Source of the DNA: Spirosoma endophyticum
GTDB lineage: Bacteria > Bacteroidota > Bacteroidia > Cytophagales > Spirosomataceae
Direction of reading: 5' to 3'
DNA: 64,000 nucleotides
Assembly (NCBI RefSeq): GCF_900112365.1
Contig: NZ_FOLQ01000008.1
Span: forward strand, 186,001 to 250,000
Positions 7,293-15,751 of this stretch are shown here, one piece after another (within the stretch, counting starts at the first letter, position 1; every line of letters starts with the position of its first letter). The translations under genes and the position numbers were made by a program. The notes beneath the pieces are model-generated. The model was not told the DNA's origin, did no database searches, and saw only the letters and a list, made by a program, of their open reading frames with translations.

Positions 7293-9647
7293 ATGCGCCA
7301 ACTCACAGGCGGACTCTTGCTGGCTCTCGCCTTAACAGCTTGTAAAACAGCCGCACCGGTTGTTCAGCAAACGCCCCCGCAACCCATAATTCTGACACTG
7401 GGGAGTAAAACCTTCACGACCGACGATTTTTTTCAATCGTTTACTAAAAATCAACTTTCGTCTGATTCGACTCAGCGGACCGACGTAAAAGAATACTTCG
7501 ATCTGTATACGAATCTGAAGTTAAAAGTGCTGGCTTCCGAAGCCCAGGGCCGCGATACAACAGAGGCATTCCGGGAGGAAATGAATACGTACCGTAAGCA
7601 ACTGGCGCAATCCTACCTGACCGATAAAGTGCTGGTTGAGTCATTGGCGGCTGAAGCATATCAGCGAATGCAGCAGGAAGTAAATGCGTCGCATATTCTG
7701 ATTCCTGTTGCCGAAGATGCGACGCCAGCCGATACGTTAGCAGCTTATCAAACCGTGCTATCACTGCGTAAACAGGCTACTGGTGGAGAGGATTTTGCCA
7801 GGCTGGCCCGCGAAAATTCGAAAGATGCCACTACAACTTCGAACGGTGGAAACCTGGGGTATATTTCGGCCTTCGGCATTGTGTATCCCTTAGAGACGGC
7901 GGCTTATACGACGCCGGTAGGGAGTATTTCGCAGCCCGTTCGAACGCGCTTTGGCTACCATCTCGTTAAAGTCAATAATCGCCGGCCAAGTCGGGGCAGG
8001 GTTCGGGTGGCGCATATACTGGTACGGCTGAGCCCCAGCGCCGATGAACCCGGTCAGAAAGTGGCGCAGGATCGAATCGATGCGGCTTATACCCGTTTGC
8101 AGAAAGGCGAATCATTCGAAACCGTTTGCGAGGAACTATCCGATGATGCTACGTCCAAAACTAGCGGAGGTGTTTTGCCTGCGTTCGAACCAGGCCGATG
8201 GGTACCCGCCTTTGAAGATGCTGCGTTTAGCCTGTCAAAACCCGGCGACTATTCGAAACCGGTACGTACTAACTACGGCTGGCATATTATCAAACTCATT
8301 GATCGGAAGCCACTGGATTCCTACGCCACGCTTGCCCCTTCGTTACGCCAACGCGTCACGACTGATACGCGCGCTGAAGTACTGCGGCAATCTACTGTGC
8401 AACGACTTCGAAAGGAATACACAGTTCGGGAGGATAAACCGTTGATTGAGGCCGCCTTGACAAAAGCTGACAGCAGTTTGCTACGGGGGCAGTGGAAATA
8501 TACGGAGCCCCTTGATCTAACGCTTCAAAACAAGCCGATTGTAACGATTGGTAGTAAACCGTATACGGTCAATCAGTTTTTTGACTTCGTTCGCCAGCGT
8601 CAACAACCTCCGCGAAATCCGGCTATGACAACGAATGGACCGGCCAACGTAGTAAATGTTGTTTCGGGTTCACCTGCCGTAGCCATGCGTCGGTTATTTG
8701 ACCGGTTTGTGGGCGATCAGTTACTATCAACCGAAGAAGCAAATCTGGACAAGAAATCGCCGGAGTTTCGGGCTTTATTGAATGAAATTCACGACGGTGT
8801 ATTGCTATCGCTGGGAATGGAGCAGAACGTCTGGGATCGCTCAATGGCTGACTCGACAGGCCAACGACAATATTTTGAGCAACATAAAACCAGTTACCGT
8901 TTGCCGGAGCGGGCCGTATCGACAATCGTGGTGGCGAAAAACGACAGCCTCTTAAAGCAGACAATGAGTATGTTCAGTGGCAAACCACCCTATCAGCTTC
9001 GGCGATCGGCTCCTGCGCTGACCTTTGCAAAAACGAAGACAACCCTCACATCTGACCTACGCGAGAACCTGTTCGACGTACTGGTAGTCATGAATCGAAA
9101 TCCTGACTACGTCGTGGAAGTGTCGGGCTCGCACGATCCCACTGAGCGCGATTCGGTATCGGCCGGACGAATCCGGGCTGTGGTTGGCTACTTGCAGAAA
9201 AATGGTATTACGCTCAGCCGGATCATGGAAAAAGATTACCAGGGTGCCCGTCCGGGAGCCGCGAAAGACGCCCAGCGTAACGTAACATTCCAGTATTTCA
9301 GCAATGCCAAAGACGACGTAGTGAAAGTCATTAACAGCAAGTATCAATCGTCCTCGGGCGAACCTGCCATAACGATTACAACCGGCGCGTTTGCGCAGGG
9401 GGAGAATCCCTATCTGCCTGCTTCTGCTCAGTGGAAAGTGGGCACCACTACGTTGCATCGTGATAACAAGGCGATTGCCGTTGTCATTGACCGTATCGAA
9501 CCGGCGCGGGTCAAAACTTTTGCCGAAGCACGGGGAATGGTAATTAATGAGTACCAGGCGACGTTAGAAAAACAATGGCTGGCTCAGCTTCGGCAAACCT
9601 ATCCGGTGAAGGTGAATGAAGATGAAATCCGGAAGTTAGCCAAATAG
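7293..9647 (+). CDS. Lipoprotein peptidyl-prolyl isomerase with tandem PpiC domains
   Basis: A 784-residue protein with a lipobox (ALTAC) at residues 13-17, so anchored in an envelope membrane facing the periplasm. Residues about 131-235 and 237-343 are two parvulin (PpiC/SurA) rotamase domains, recognisable from ASHILIP, ENSKDATTTSNGGNLGY, FGYHLVKV and AHILVRL, SGGVLP, YGWHIIKL. An unusually long C-terminal half follows. In it, at about residues 604-650, EVSGSHDPTERDSVSAGRIR resembles the OmpA-like peptidoglycan-binding motif. The likely role is outer-membrane protein folding. It is followed by a SurA-like gene and a MoxR gene on the same strand. Confidence 0.85.
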   Translation: MRQLTGGLLLALALTACKTAAPVVQQTPPQPIILTLGSKTFTTDDFFQSFTKNQLSSDSTQRTDVKEYFDLYTNLKLKVLASEAQGRDTTEAFREEMNTYRKQLAQSYLTDKVLVESLAAEAYQRMQQEVNASHILIPVAEDATPADTLAAYQTVLSLRKQATGGEDFARLARENSKDATTTSNGGNLGYISAFGIVYPLETAAYTTPVGSISQPVRTRFGYHLVKVNNRRPSRGRVRVAHILVRLSPSADEPGQKVAQDRIDAAYTRLQKGESFETVCEELSDDATSKTSGGVLPAFEPGRWVPAFEDAAFSLSKPGDYSKPVRTNYGWHIIKLIDRKPLDSYATLAPSLRQRVTTDTRAEVLRQSTVQRLRKEYTVREDKPLIEAALTKADSSLLRGQWKYTEPLDLTLQNKPIVTIGSKPYTVNQFFDFVRQRQQPPRNPAMTTNGPANVVNVVSGSPAVAMRRLFDRFVGDQLLSTEEANLDKKSPEFRALLNEIHDGVLLSLGMEQNVWDRSMADSTGQRQYFEQHKTSYRLPERAVSTIVVAKNDSLLKQTMSMFSGKPPYQLRRSAPALTFAKTKTTLTSDLRENLFDVLVVMNRNPDYVVEVSGSHDPTERDSVSAGRIRAVVGYLQKNGITLSRIMEKDYQGARPGAAKDAQRNVTFQYFSNAKDDVVKVINSKYQSSSGEPAITITTGAFAQGENPYLPASAQWKVGTTTLHRDNKAIAVVIDRIEPARVKTFAEARGMVINEYQATLEKQWLAQLRQTYPVKVNEDEIRKLAK

Positions 9648-9764
9648 ACTATTTTGTTTGCTAACGAAGTTGAATAGCCGGACGAAAGTAAAAAAACGCT
9701 CAACTTACCTCTTAAAATTACTTAAATCGCAGACCGCTAGCCGTTCTGTGCTTATATTTAGAAC

Positions 9765-11147
9765 ATGAAAAAAGTTATTAGCAGCGTGCTCGTTGTTTTG
9801 GTTGGCTGGTTTCTGACTGTGCCTACCTTTGGGCAGGGGCAGGGCGTCAGCCTGAATAAAATCATAGCGAAGGTCGACAACTACTACGTTCTTCGTTCTG
9901 ATCTGGAAGAAGCGTATCAATCCTACGTTGGGCAGAACCAGACACCTCCGCAAAAGTGCCAGTTGCTGGAAAGCCTTGTTGTCAACAAGATGATGCTGGC
10001 CAAAGCTGAAATCGACTCCGTAGTCGTGGAGGAAAAGATCGTGGACAGCGAGCTTGATTCCCGGATGCAATACATGTCACAGCAGTTCGGCTCCGAGAAA
10101 AACATCGTTGAAGCCTACGGCAAAAGCCTGGAAATGCTGAAAAGTGAATTGCGCCAACAGGTGAAAGATCAGAAGATCGTGCAAAAGATGCAGAATAAAA
10201 TTACGACTGACGTGAAGGTAACTCCCCGTGATGTTCGTAAATTTTTTGACGGCATTCCCCGGGATAGTTTGCCTTACATGCCCGCCGAAGTAGAAGTGGG
10301 ACAGATTGTACGGTTTGCCAAACCGACCAAAGAACAAAAAGAAGCCCTGCGTCAGCGGCTGGTCGATCTCAAACATAAGGTCGAGAAAGGGGAGGACTTT
10401 GCCAAGTTGGCCAAAGAAAACTCAGAAGACGTTGGATCGGCTGAAAAAGGTGGCGATTTAGGTTTTGCCAAACGAGGTATGATGGTGGCTCCTTTTGAAG
10501 GAGCAGCGTTGAAACTGAAACCCAACGAAATGTCGGACGTGGTGGAATCTGATTTTGGGTTGCACTTGATTCAATTACTGGAAACACGTGGTGCCGAATA
10601 CCACGCCCGACACATCTTGCTACGTCCAGATTATAATCGTCTGGATATGACCGGCCCAACCCGTTATTTAGACAGTCTGCGCAATCTTGTTCAGATCGAC
10701 TCACTGAAGTTTGAAAAAGCGGCTCATGATTATTCGGAAGATAAAAATACGGCCGACGCAGGTGGGCTGATCCGCGATCCACAGTCGGGGGGGAGCCGGT
10801 TGGCCATGGACGGTTCGATGGAATATGCCATGTTCCAGATGCTCGATACCATGAAAGTAGGTAGCATTTCGGCCCCGCTGCCTTATCGTACTGAAGATGG
10901 TAAAAGTGCGGTTCGTCTGCTCTATTTCAAGAGCAAAGTTCCTCCCCATACCGCCGATTTTACGAAAGACTTTGAGAAACTGCAGACGATTGTCCTTCAA
11001 AATAAAAAGAACCGTGCCATCGACGACTGGTTTAAAAAATCGGTTGCTGACGTATACATTACGGTCGATCCCGAATTCCATAGTTGTCGAATATTCGGTA
11101 CTACTCAGAACAGTGCCGCTGCGCTCGGTGCGAGCAGTAATGAGTGA
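9765..11147 (+). CDS. surA: SurA-like periplasmic chaperone/PPIase
   Basis: A 460-residue secreted parvulin protein with a signal peptide (about residues 1-24). A SurA N-terminal domain begins NKIIAKVDNYYVLRSDLEEA. The first PpiC domain covers about residues 175-275 (AKENSEDVGSAEKGGDLGF, FGLHLIQLLE). The second, more divergent, covers about 278-385 (ARHILLRPDYN, EDKNTADAGGLI). It should assist outer-membrane protein folding. A TATATTTA box at 9753-9760 sits only 5 nt before the ATG and may be its promoter. It follows a second PPIase and precedes MoxR. Confidence 0.88.
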   Translation: MKKVISSVLVVLVGWFLTVPTFGQGQGVSLNKIIAKVDNYYVLRSDLEEAYQSYVGQNQTPPQKCQLLESLVVNKMMLAKAEIDSVVVEEKIVDSELDSRMQYMSQQFGSEKNIVEAYGKSLEMLKSELRQQVKDQKIVQKMQNKITTDVKVTPRDVRKFFDGIPRDSLPYMPAEVEVGQIVRFAKPTKEQKEALRQRLVDLKHKVEKGEDFAKLAKENSEDVGSAEKGGDLGFAKRGMMVAPFEGAALKLKPNEMSDVVESDFGLHLIQLLETRGAEYHARHILLRPDYNRLDMTGPTRYLDSLRNLVQIDSLKFEKAAHDYSEDKNTADAGGLIRDPQSGGSRLAMDGSMEYAMFQMLDTMKVGSISAPLPYRTEDGKSAVRLLYFKSKVPPHTADFTKDFEKLQTIVLQNKKNRAIDDWFKKSVADVYITVDPEFHSCRIFGTTQNSAAALGASSNE

Positions 11148-11163
11148 GTGATAAATGGCGAAT

Positions 11164-11196
11164 GATGAATGATAATTGTGTGCTTTATCATTCATC
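11164..11196 (+). repeat. Intergenic inverted repeat
   Basis: GATGAATGATAA (11164-11175) pairs exactly with TTATCATTCATC (11185-11196) across a 9-nt loop. More copies of the same words (TTATCATTTATCATTAATT...) run on to about 11246. It fills the space between the surA-like gene and MoxR. Confidence 0.65.
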
Positions 11197-11257
11197 ATCG
11201 CGACGGCGACCCGGTTATCATTTATCATTAATTATTCATCATTAATCTTTCTTACCT

Positions 11258-12220
11258 GTGCCTTACTCATCGGATGTCGCGGCTGCGGAAGCCCTTACTA
11301 ATTCCTACCAAAAGCTTAAAAACGAAATTTCGAAGGTCGTCATAGGTCAGGACGAAACGGTGCGGCTGCTGCTGACAGCCATCTTCTGCCAGGGTCACTG
11401 TCTGCTGGTTGGCGTACCCGGACTAGCAAAAACACTCCTTATTCAGACAATAGCGGGTGCACTGGATCTCGATTTCAACCGGATTCAGTTCACGCCCGAC
11501 CTGATGCCATCGGATATTCTTGGGTCCGAAACCCTCGATCAGGAGCGCAATTTCAAGTTCATCAAAGGGCCGATTTTCGCCAATATCATTCTGGCGGATG
11601 AGATTAACCGGACTCCGCCCAAAACACAGGCGGCTTTGCTGGAAGCTATGCAGGAATATTCGGTGACTATTGCAGGCCAGAAATATGGTTTAGGGCGTCC
11701 GTTTTTCGTTCTGGCTACCCAGAATCCCATTGAGCAGGAGGGAACGTATCCGCTACCCGAAGCACAGTTGGACCGATTTATGTTCAACATTTACCTGGAT
11801 TATCCGTCTTATCAGTCAGAAGTAGACATCGTGAAAAATACGACGTCTGATGTACGCTATGAGGTGCAACGGGTAGTTACGGGCGAGGAGATTCGGGAGT
11901 TCCAGCATCTGGTACGTCGCGTGCCGGTTGTCGATAATGTGGTTGAATACGCCGTTAAACTCGTTCATAAAACCCGGCCAAATACTGACATGGGGGCAGC
12001 AGATGCTAACCAGTATTTAGAGTGGGGCGCCGGTCCGCGGGCATCACAGGCACTCATCCTGGCAGCCAAATGCAATGCCCTTCTGATGGGGAAATATTCA
12101 CCGGATATTGAAGACGTACGGGCGGTCGCTTTGCCGATTCTTCGTCATCGCGTCGTTCGTAACTTCAAAGCCGAAGCCGAAGGCATTTCGGTCGAGCAGT
12201 TGATTAAGCGCCTGATGTAG
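11258..12220 (+). CDS. MoxR-family AAA+ ATPase
   Basis: A 320-residue AAA_3/MoxR ATPase, a chaperone-like motor thought to help metal insertion or complex assembly, often with VWA proteins. Walker A is GVPGLAKT at about residue 53 and Walker B is ILADEINR. Sensor 1 (LATQNPIEQEGTYPLPEAQLDR) and the C-terminal lid domain are complete. The start is GTG 11258, because no ATG precedes the conserved N-terminus. Its usual partners (DUF58, VWA genes) are not adjacent: the next gene is convergent and unrelated. Confidence 0.92.
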   Translation: MPYSSDVAAAEALTNSYQKLKNEISKVVIGQDETVRLLLTAIFCQGHCLLVGVPGLAKTLLIQTIAGALDLDFNRIQFTPDLMPSDILGSETLDQERNFKFIKGPIFANIILADEINRTPPKTQAALLEAMQEYSVTIAGQKYGLGRPFFVLATQNPIEQEGTYPLPEAQLDRFMFNIYLDYPSYQSEVDIVKNTTSDVRYEVQRVVTGEEIREFQHLVRRVPVVDNVVEYAVKLVHKTRPNTDMGAADANQYLEWGAGPRASQALILAAKCNALLMGKYSPDIEDVRAVALPILRHRVVRNFKAEAEGISVEQLIKRLM

Positions 12221-12245
12221 TTTTGGTTTACGGTTTTTAGTATAC

Positions 12246-12280
12246 GGGGACTGGCACATGCTACGTATGTGCCAGTCCCC
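12246..12280. terminator. Bidirectional hairpin terminator
   Basis: GGGGACTGGCACAT at 12246-12259 pairs perfectly with 12267-12280, and TTTATG follows. It lies between the convergent moxR and ABC ATPase genes and could serve both. Confidence 0.8.
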
Positions 12281-12308
12281 TTTATGTTGAACTACTATTC
12301 TATTTTGG

Positions 12309-13298
12309 TTAGCCTTTTAGTTGCCAGACCGACTCCGTTTTCAGCGATATGCCTACGTGATGACCTACCTCTAAATCATCTCGCGTTGTCAGTAAACGTA
12401 GTGATACGTAGCGCGACAAGTTTACCTCAATTTCGTAATGGCTTCCTTTAAAGTACACGGCCTTGATGATGGCAGGAGCACCTGTATTATCAAGCTTGAT
12501 CTGCTCGGGTCGGAGACAAACCAATTCGTCAGGGATCGTTACGTCGGTAAAGCCAAATAGAGATAAATATTTTGCTTTAAGAATGTTGACTGGTCCGGTC
12601 ATATGGGCAGCATAGGCCGTTGATGGTTGTCGGTAAACGTCTACTGGTGCGCCAAGTTGAATCAATTTCCCATCGCGCAGTATGCCTAACGTATGGGCAA
12701 CGGAAAGGGCGTCGGTGGCATCATGCGTTACAAATAGGCAGGACGTATTATCATGATGTGCCAGATCAAACAATAAATCCCGGACAATCAGCCGGTTTGG
12801 AAGATCAAGATGGCTAAATGGCTCATCGAGCAGGAGCACAGCGGGTTTGTCGGCAATGGCGCGGGCGATGGCAGTACGTTGTTTTTCGCCCCCCGAGATC
12901 TGGCGCGGAATTCGGTCCTGAACGTCGGTCAAACGGCAGAGTTTAAGCAATTGATTCACACGAAAATCACGATAACTTTTCTCGAAAAAACGCAGGGCAT
13001 AGCTTACATTTTCGCGTACTGATACGTTCGGCATCAGTTGATATTCCTGATGCACCAATCGGATGTCGTCATGACCGGGCACCAATACTTCCGATGGCCC
13101 CTCGATCCGCTTGCCATTTAATTGTACGTCACCGGCGTCGGCGTCGGCCAACCCTGCCAGTAGATTTAGTAACGTACTCTTTCCCGAACCACTAGCACCC
13201 ACGAGTGCCGTAATGCGTCCCGGTTCGAGGGTGAGCGATACGTTTCGGACGGCAGCGAGTGAGCCGTACGCTTTTGTAAGATTCGTAGCTTTGAGCAA
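12309..13298 (-). CDS. ABC transporter ATP-binding protein, CysA/PotA/FbpC type
   Basis: A 329-residue importer-type ATPase. Walker A is GASGSGKST, the Q-loop is VHQEYQL, the signature is ISGGEKQRTAIARAI, Walker B is VLLLDEPFSHLD and the H-loop is FVTHD. A C-terminal regulatory extension (about residues 235-329, CLRPEQI...) looks like a TOBE-type domain of spermidine, sulfate, molybdate or iron importers. No permease or binding protein is adjacent, so it is an orphan and the substrate is unknown. It may energise a transporter encoded elsewhere. It faces moxR across a shared terminator. Confidence 0.88.
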   Translation of the reverse strand: MLKATNLTKAYGSLAAVRNVSLTLEPGRITALVGASGSGKSTLLNLLAGLADADAGDVQLNGKRIEGPSEVLVPGHDDIRLVHQEYQLMPNVSVRENVSYALRFFEKSYRDFRVNQLLKLCRLTDVQDRIPRQISGGEKQRTAIARAIADKPAVLLLDEPFSHLDLPNRLIVRDLLFDLAHHDNTSCLFVTHDATDALSVAHTLGILRDGKLIQLGAPVDVYRQPSTAYAAHMTGPVNILKAKYLSLFGFTDVTIPDELVCLRPEQIKLDNTGAPAIIKAVYFKGSHYEIEVNLSRYVSLRLLTTRDDLEVGHHVGISLKTESVWQLKG

Positions 13299-13613
13299 AT
13301 GAGGTCGTGATTATTACGTTTCCAGACTATGGAAACGTAAGACTAATAAAAGAAAACCAATCACCAGCAATGCGACTGATTTGGCCATTGCCTAAAAATC
13401 TACAGGCTTTTCTGTTGTAAGCTTAGGCACCTATTTAGAGAGGCAATAAAATGTGCTTGAACGTCTGGTTCGTTAACTGAGTCGATTCGTGTACATTACG
13501 CTGCACACTCTCACCCAGTTCCGACGCTTTACCCGTTGGGCTGGAATTGACGGGTTAGCGTTGAGGAAAGACCATAGCCAAACATACGGAAAAAGCAGTT
13601 CTGGATATATAGA

Positions 13614-13720
13614 TTGTCCACAGAGCGGTCCGCCGATGCGGCACAGAGAACACAGAGGTAAGAAAAAACATTTAAACTCTATGTTCTCTGTGCCGCATCG
13701 GCGGACCGCTCTGTGGACAA
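13614..13720. repeat. Perfect 39-bp inverted repeat with 29-nt loop
   Basis: Bases 13614-13652 are the exact reverse complement of 13682-13720. Each arm contains GCGGTCCGCCGATGCGG followed by CACAGAGAACA. It lies 14 nt beyond the stop of the dehydrogenase gene (minus strand) and could terminate it, but its length and shared core point to a repeat family. The rest of the 13299-13733 gap shows no convincing gene. Confidence 0.9.
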
Positions 13721-13733
13721 TAGAATTGTCTAG

Positions 13734-15356
13734 CTAGAATATGAAATTCGTGCTTAGGAATTCAGATTTATGCTGACTAACGATATCGTTCAGAATACCT
13801 TTATTGACGTCCGTATCTTTAGTGGCCACGACGGTACGTATTGAAAATGAGCGTAGTGCATCTTCGACCGACAGCGTACCTTCTGCTGAATCCTTCCGGC
13901 CAGTGAAGGGGAACGTATCGGGTCCACGCTGGCACTGCGCATTGATATTCACCCGACAAACCTGATTGACGAGCGGGTCGATCAGCTCGGCAATCTGATC
14001 CGTATCTGTCCCAAAAATGCTCACCTGCTGGCCATAATCGGCTGTGATAATATAGTCAATGGGTTGTTCGATAGTATCAAATGGCACTACTGGTATTACA
14101 GGGCCAAACTGCTCTTCGCGGTATAATTTCATGCCCGCTTTTACGGGATACACAACCGCCGGTTTGACCAGCGATTCTGAGGCTAACCCTCCGCCCTCGT
14201 TCATAACGGCCGCCCCTCCCGCTTCGGCTTCCCGAATGCAATCGGCAAGGTAACCGGGTTTGGTTGGTTCGGGTAGGGGAGTGATCTGCACACCCGCATC
14301 CCACGGCATCCCAGGTTGCAGTTTACTTACTTCCGGGCTAAAGCGTTTCAGGAACTCGTCAGCGACAGAGCTATGTACCCAAATGATTTTGATCGCCGTG
14401 CATCGTTGCCCGTTGAATGACAACGTACCTAACAAGCACTCCTTGACGGCCACATCCAGGTCGGCATTGGGCAGAATGATCGCTGCGTTTTTTGCATCCA
14501 GGCTCATAATAGACCGCAGTCGGTTGAGTTTGGGGTGCTGGCGTTGCAGTTCATCGGCTACCCGGCTGGAACCAATCAGCGTTAGTACGTTGATTTTTCC
14601 CGACTTCATGACGGGGGGAATTACATTCGCTCCGCGTCCATACAAAGAGTTGACAACCCCTTTCGGAAAGCTACTACGGAACGCTTCCAGTAGTGGGTAA
14701 TGCAGTAGAGAACCATGTTTAGGCGTTTTGAAAAGGATTGTATTGCCCATCAAAATGCTTGGAATCAGCGTTGTATACGTCTCGTTGAGCGGATAATTAA
14801 ATGGTCCCATCGCTAGCACAACACCCATTGGCGACCGACGTATCTGCCCAATAATTCCCTCTTCAATTCGAAACCTAGAACTACTTCGGTCAATATCCTT
14901 CAGTGCATCAATCGTGTCGTAAATGTATTTGACCGTCCGGTCAAATTCTTTGGTAGCATCGGCCAGGTTCTTGCCAATCTCCCACATAATCAGGTTGACG
15001 ACCAGTTTTTTCTGTTCGAGCATTTTACCAATGAAGGTTTCCATGCATTTTATCCGGTCAGCTACCGACATAGTGGGCCATTCGCCCCGGCCATTATCAT
15101 AAGCTGCAACAGCGGCCTCTAACGCTTCAACGGCCTCATCAGGACCCGTAACCGGAAAACTGCCTACCAGTTTGCGCTGTAGGGTACCATCGGCAGCAGG
15201 AATGCAAATTGGCGAATACACCTCCGAAACGGGGCCATCCCATTGACGCATTTCGCCGTTGAGCAGATACTCACGCTGGTGGATGGGTTCGATACGGTAT
15301 TCGACTGGAATTTGGTCTTCGGTTGGAAAGAGAGCGGTAAGCTGTGAATTGTTCAT
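13734..15356 (-). CDS. NADP-dependent glyceraldehyde-3-phosphate dehydrogenase (GapN-like ALDH)
   Basis: A 540-residue aldehyde dehydrogenase of the non-phosphorylating GapN-like group, which oxidises glyceraldehyde 3-phosphate to 3-phosphoglycerate and makes NADPH. I start at 15356 (MNNSQLTALFPTEDQIP); an in-frame extension to 15449 adds an unlikely hydrophobic leader. Visible motifs are GPFNYPLNE (cofactor), LTLIGSSRVADEL, FNGQRCTA with the catalytic Cys near residue 319, and EEQFGPVIPV. The position of the usual general-base Glu (LELGGK) reads MSLDAKN. The substrate call is from family resemblance. Confidence 0.82.
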   Translation of the reverse strand: MNNSQLTALFPTEDQIPVEYRIEPIHQREYLLNGEMRQWDGPVSEVYSPICIPAADGTLQRKLVGSFPVTGPDEAVEALEAAVAAYDNGRGEWPTMSVADRIKCMETFIGKMLEQKKLVVNLIMWEIGKNLADATKEFDRTVKYIYDTIDALKDIDRSSSRFRIEEGIIGQIRRSPMGVVLAMGPFNYPLNETYTTLIPSILMGNTILFKTPKHGSLLHYPLLEAFRSSFPKGVVNSLYGRGANVIPPVMKSGKINVLTLIGSSRVADELQRQHPKLNRLRSIMSLDAKNAAIILPNADLDVAVKECLLGTLSFNGQRCTAIKIIWVHSSVADEFLKRFSPEVSKLQPGMPWDAGVQITPLPEPTKPGYLADCIREAEAGGAAVMNEGGGLASESLVKPAVVYPVKAGMKLYREEQFGPVIPVVPFDTIEQPIDYIITADYGQQVSIFGTDTDQIAELIDPLVNQVCRVNINAQCQRGPDTFPFTGRKDSAEGTLSVEDALRSFSIRTVVATKDTDVNKGILNDIVSQHKSEFLSTNFIF

Positions 15357-15751
15357 AACAGGAAGAATGGCTAATAAAAAGAACGGGGCAAACGTCGCCA
15401 TTCGTAGGACGAAATCCAACCCGGCCAGAAACAAAATTCGCGGATTCATTTATAGCAGACTGGCAGAATCTCTCTATTCCTACGAAGTAGAAACGACCCT
15501 TCAATCCACCAGTTCTCTTAGTTATAATTACTTTATATGTATTAACTAATTAGTTTATTAAAAGCATGATATCTGTACTTATTATATAAAAATATTCTTT
15601 TTTTGTAAGAATATAAGTTGTTACAATACTATATTAGTTTATTATTGCAACGTATTAGACACTTTTAATACTTACCTACAATGAATTTAGGTAACCGTAC
15701 ATTGTTTATTAAACGGTAGAGACACTTTCATGCTAAACGCTTTTGAAAACG
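15357..15751. other. AT-rich intergenic region
   Basis: A divergent spacer of about 395 nt between the dehydrogenase and sulfotransferase genes. It becomes markedly AT-rich from 15540 to 15700. It must hold both promoters, but I see no exact TAnnTTTG box. No gene or RNA is evident. Confidence 0.5.

Noticed and set aside
13489-13737. 82-codon frame over the 39-bp hairpin
   Set aside because: Most of the translation is the hairpin read through both arms; it is not protein-like.
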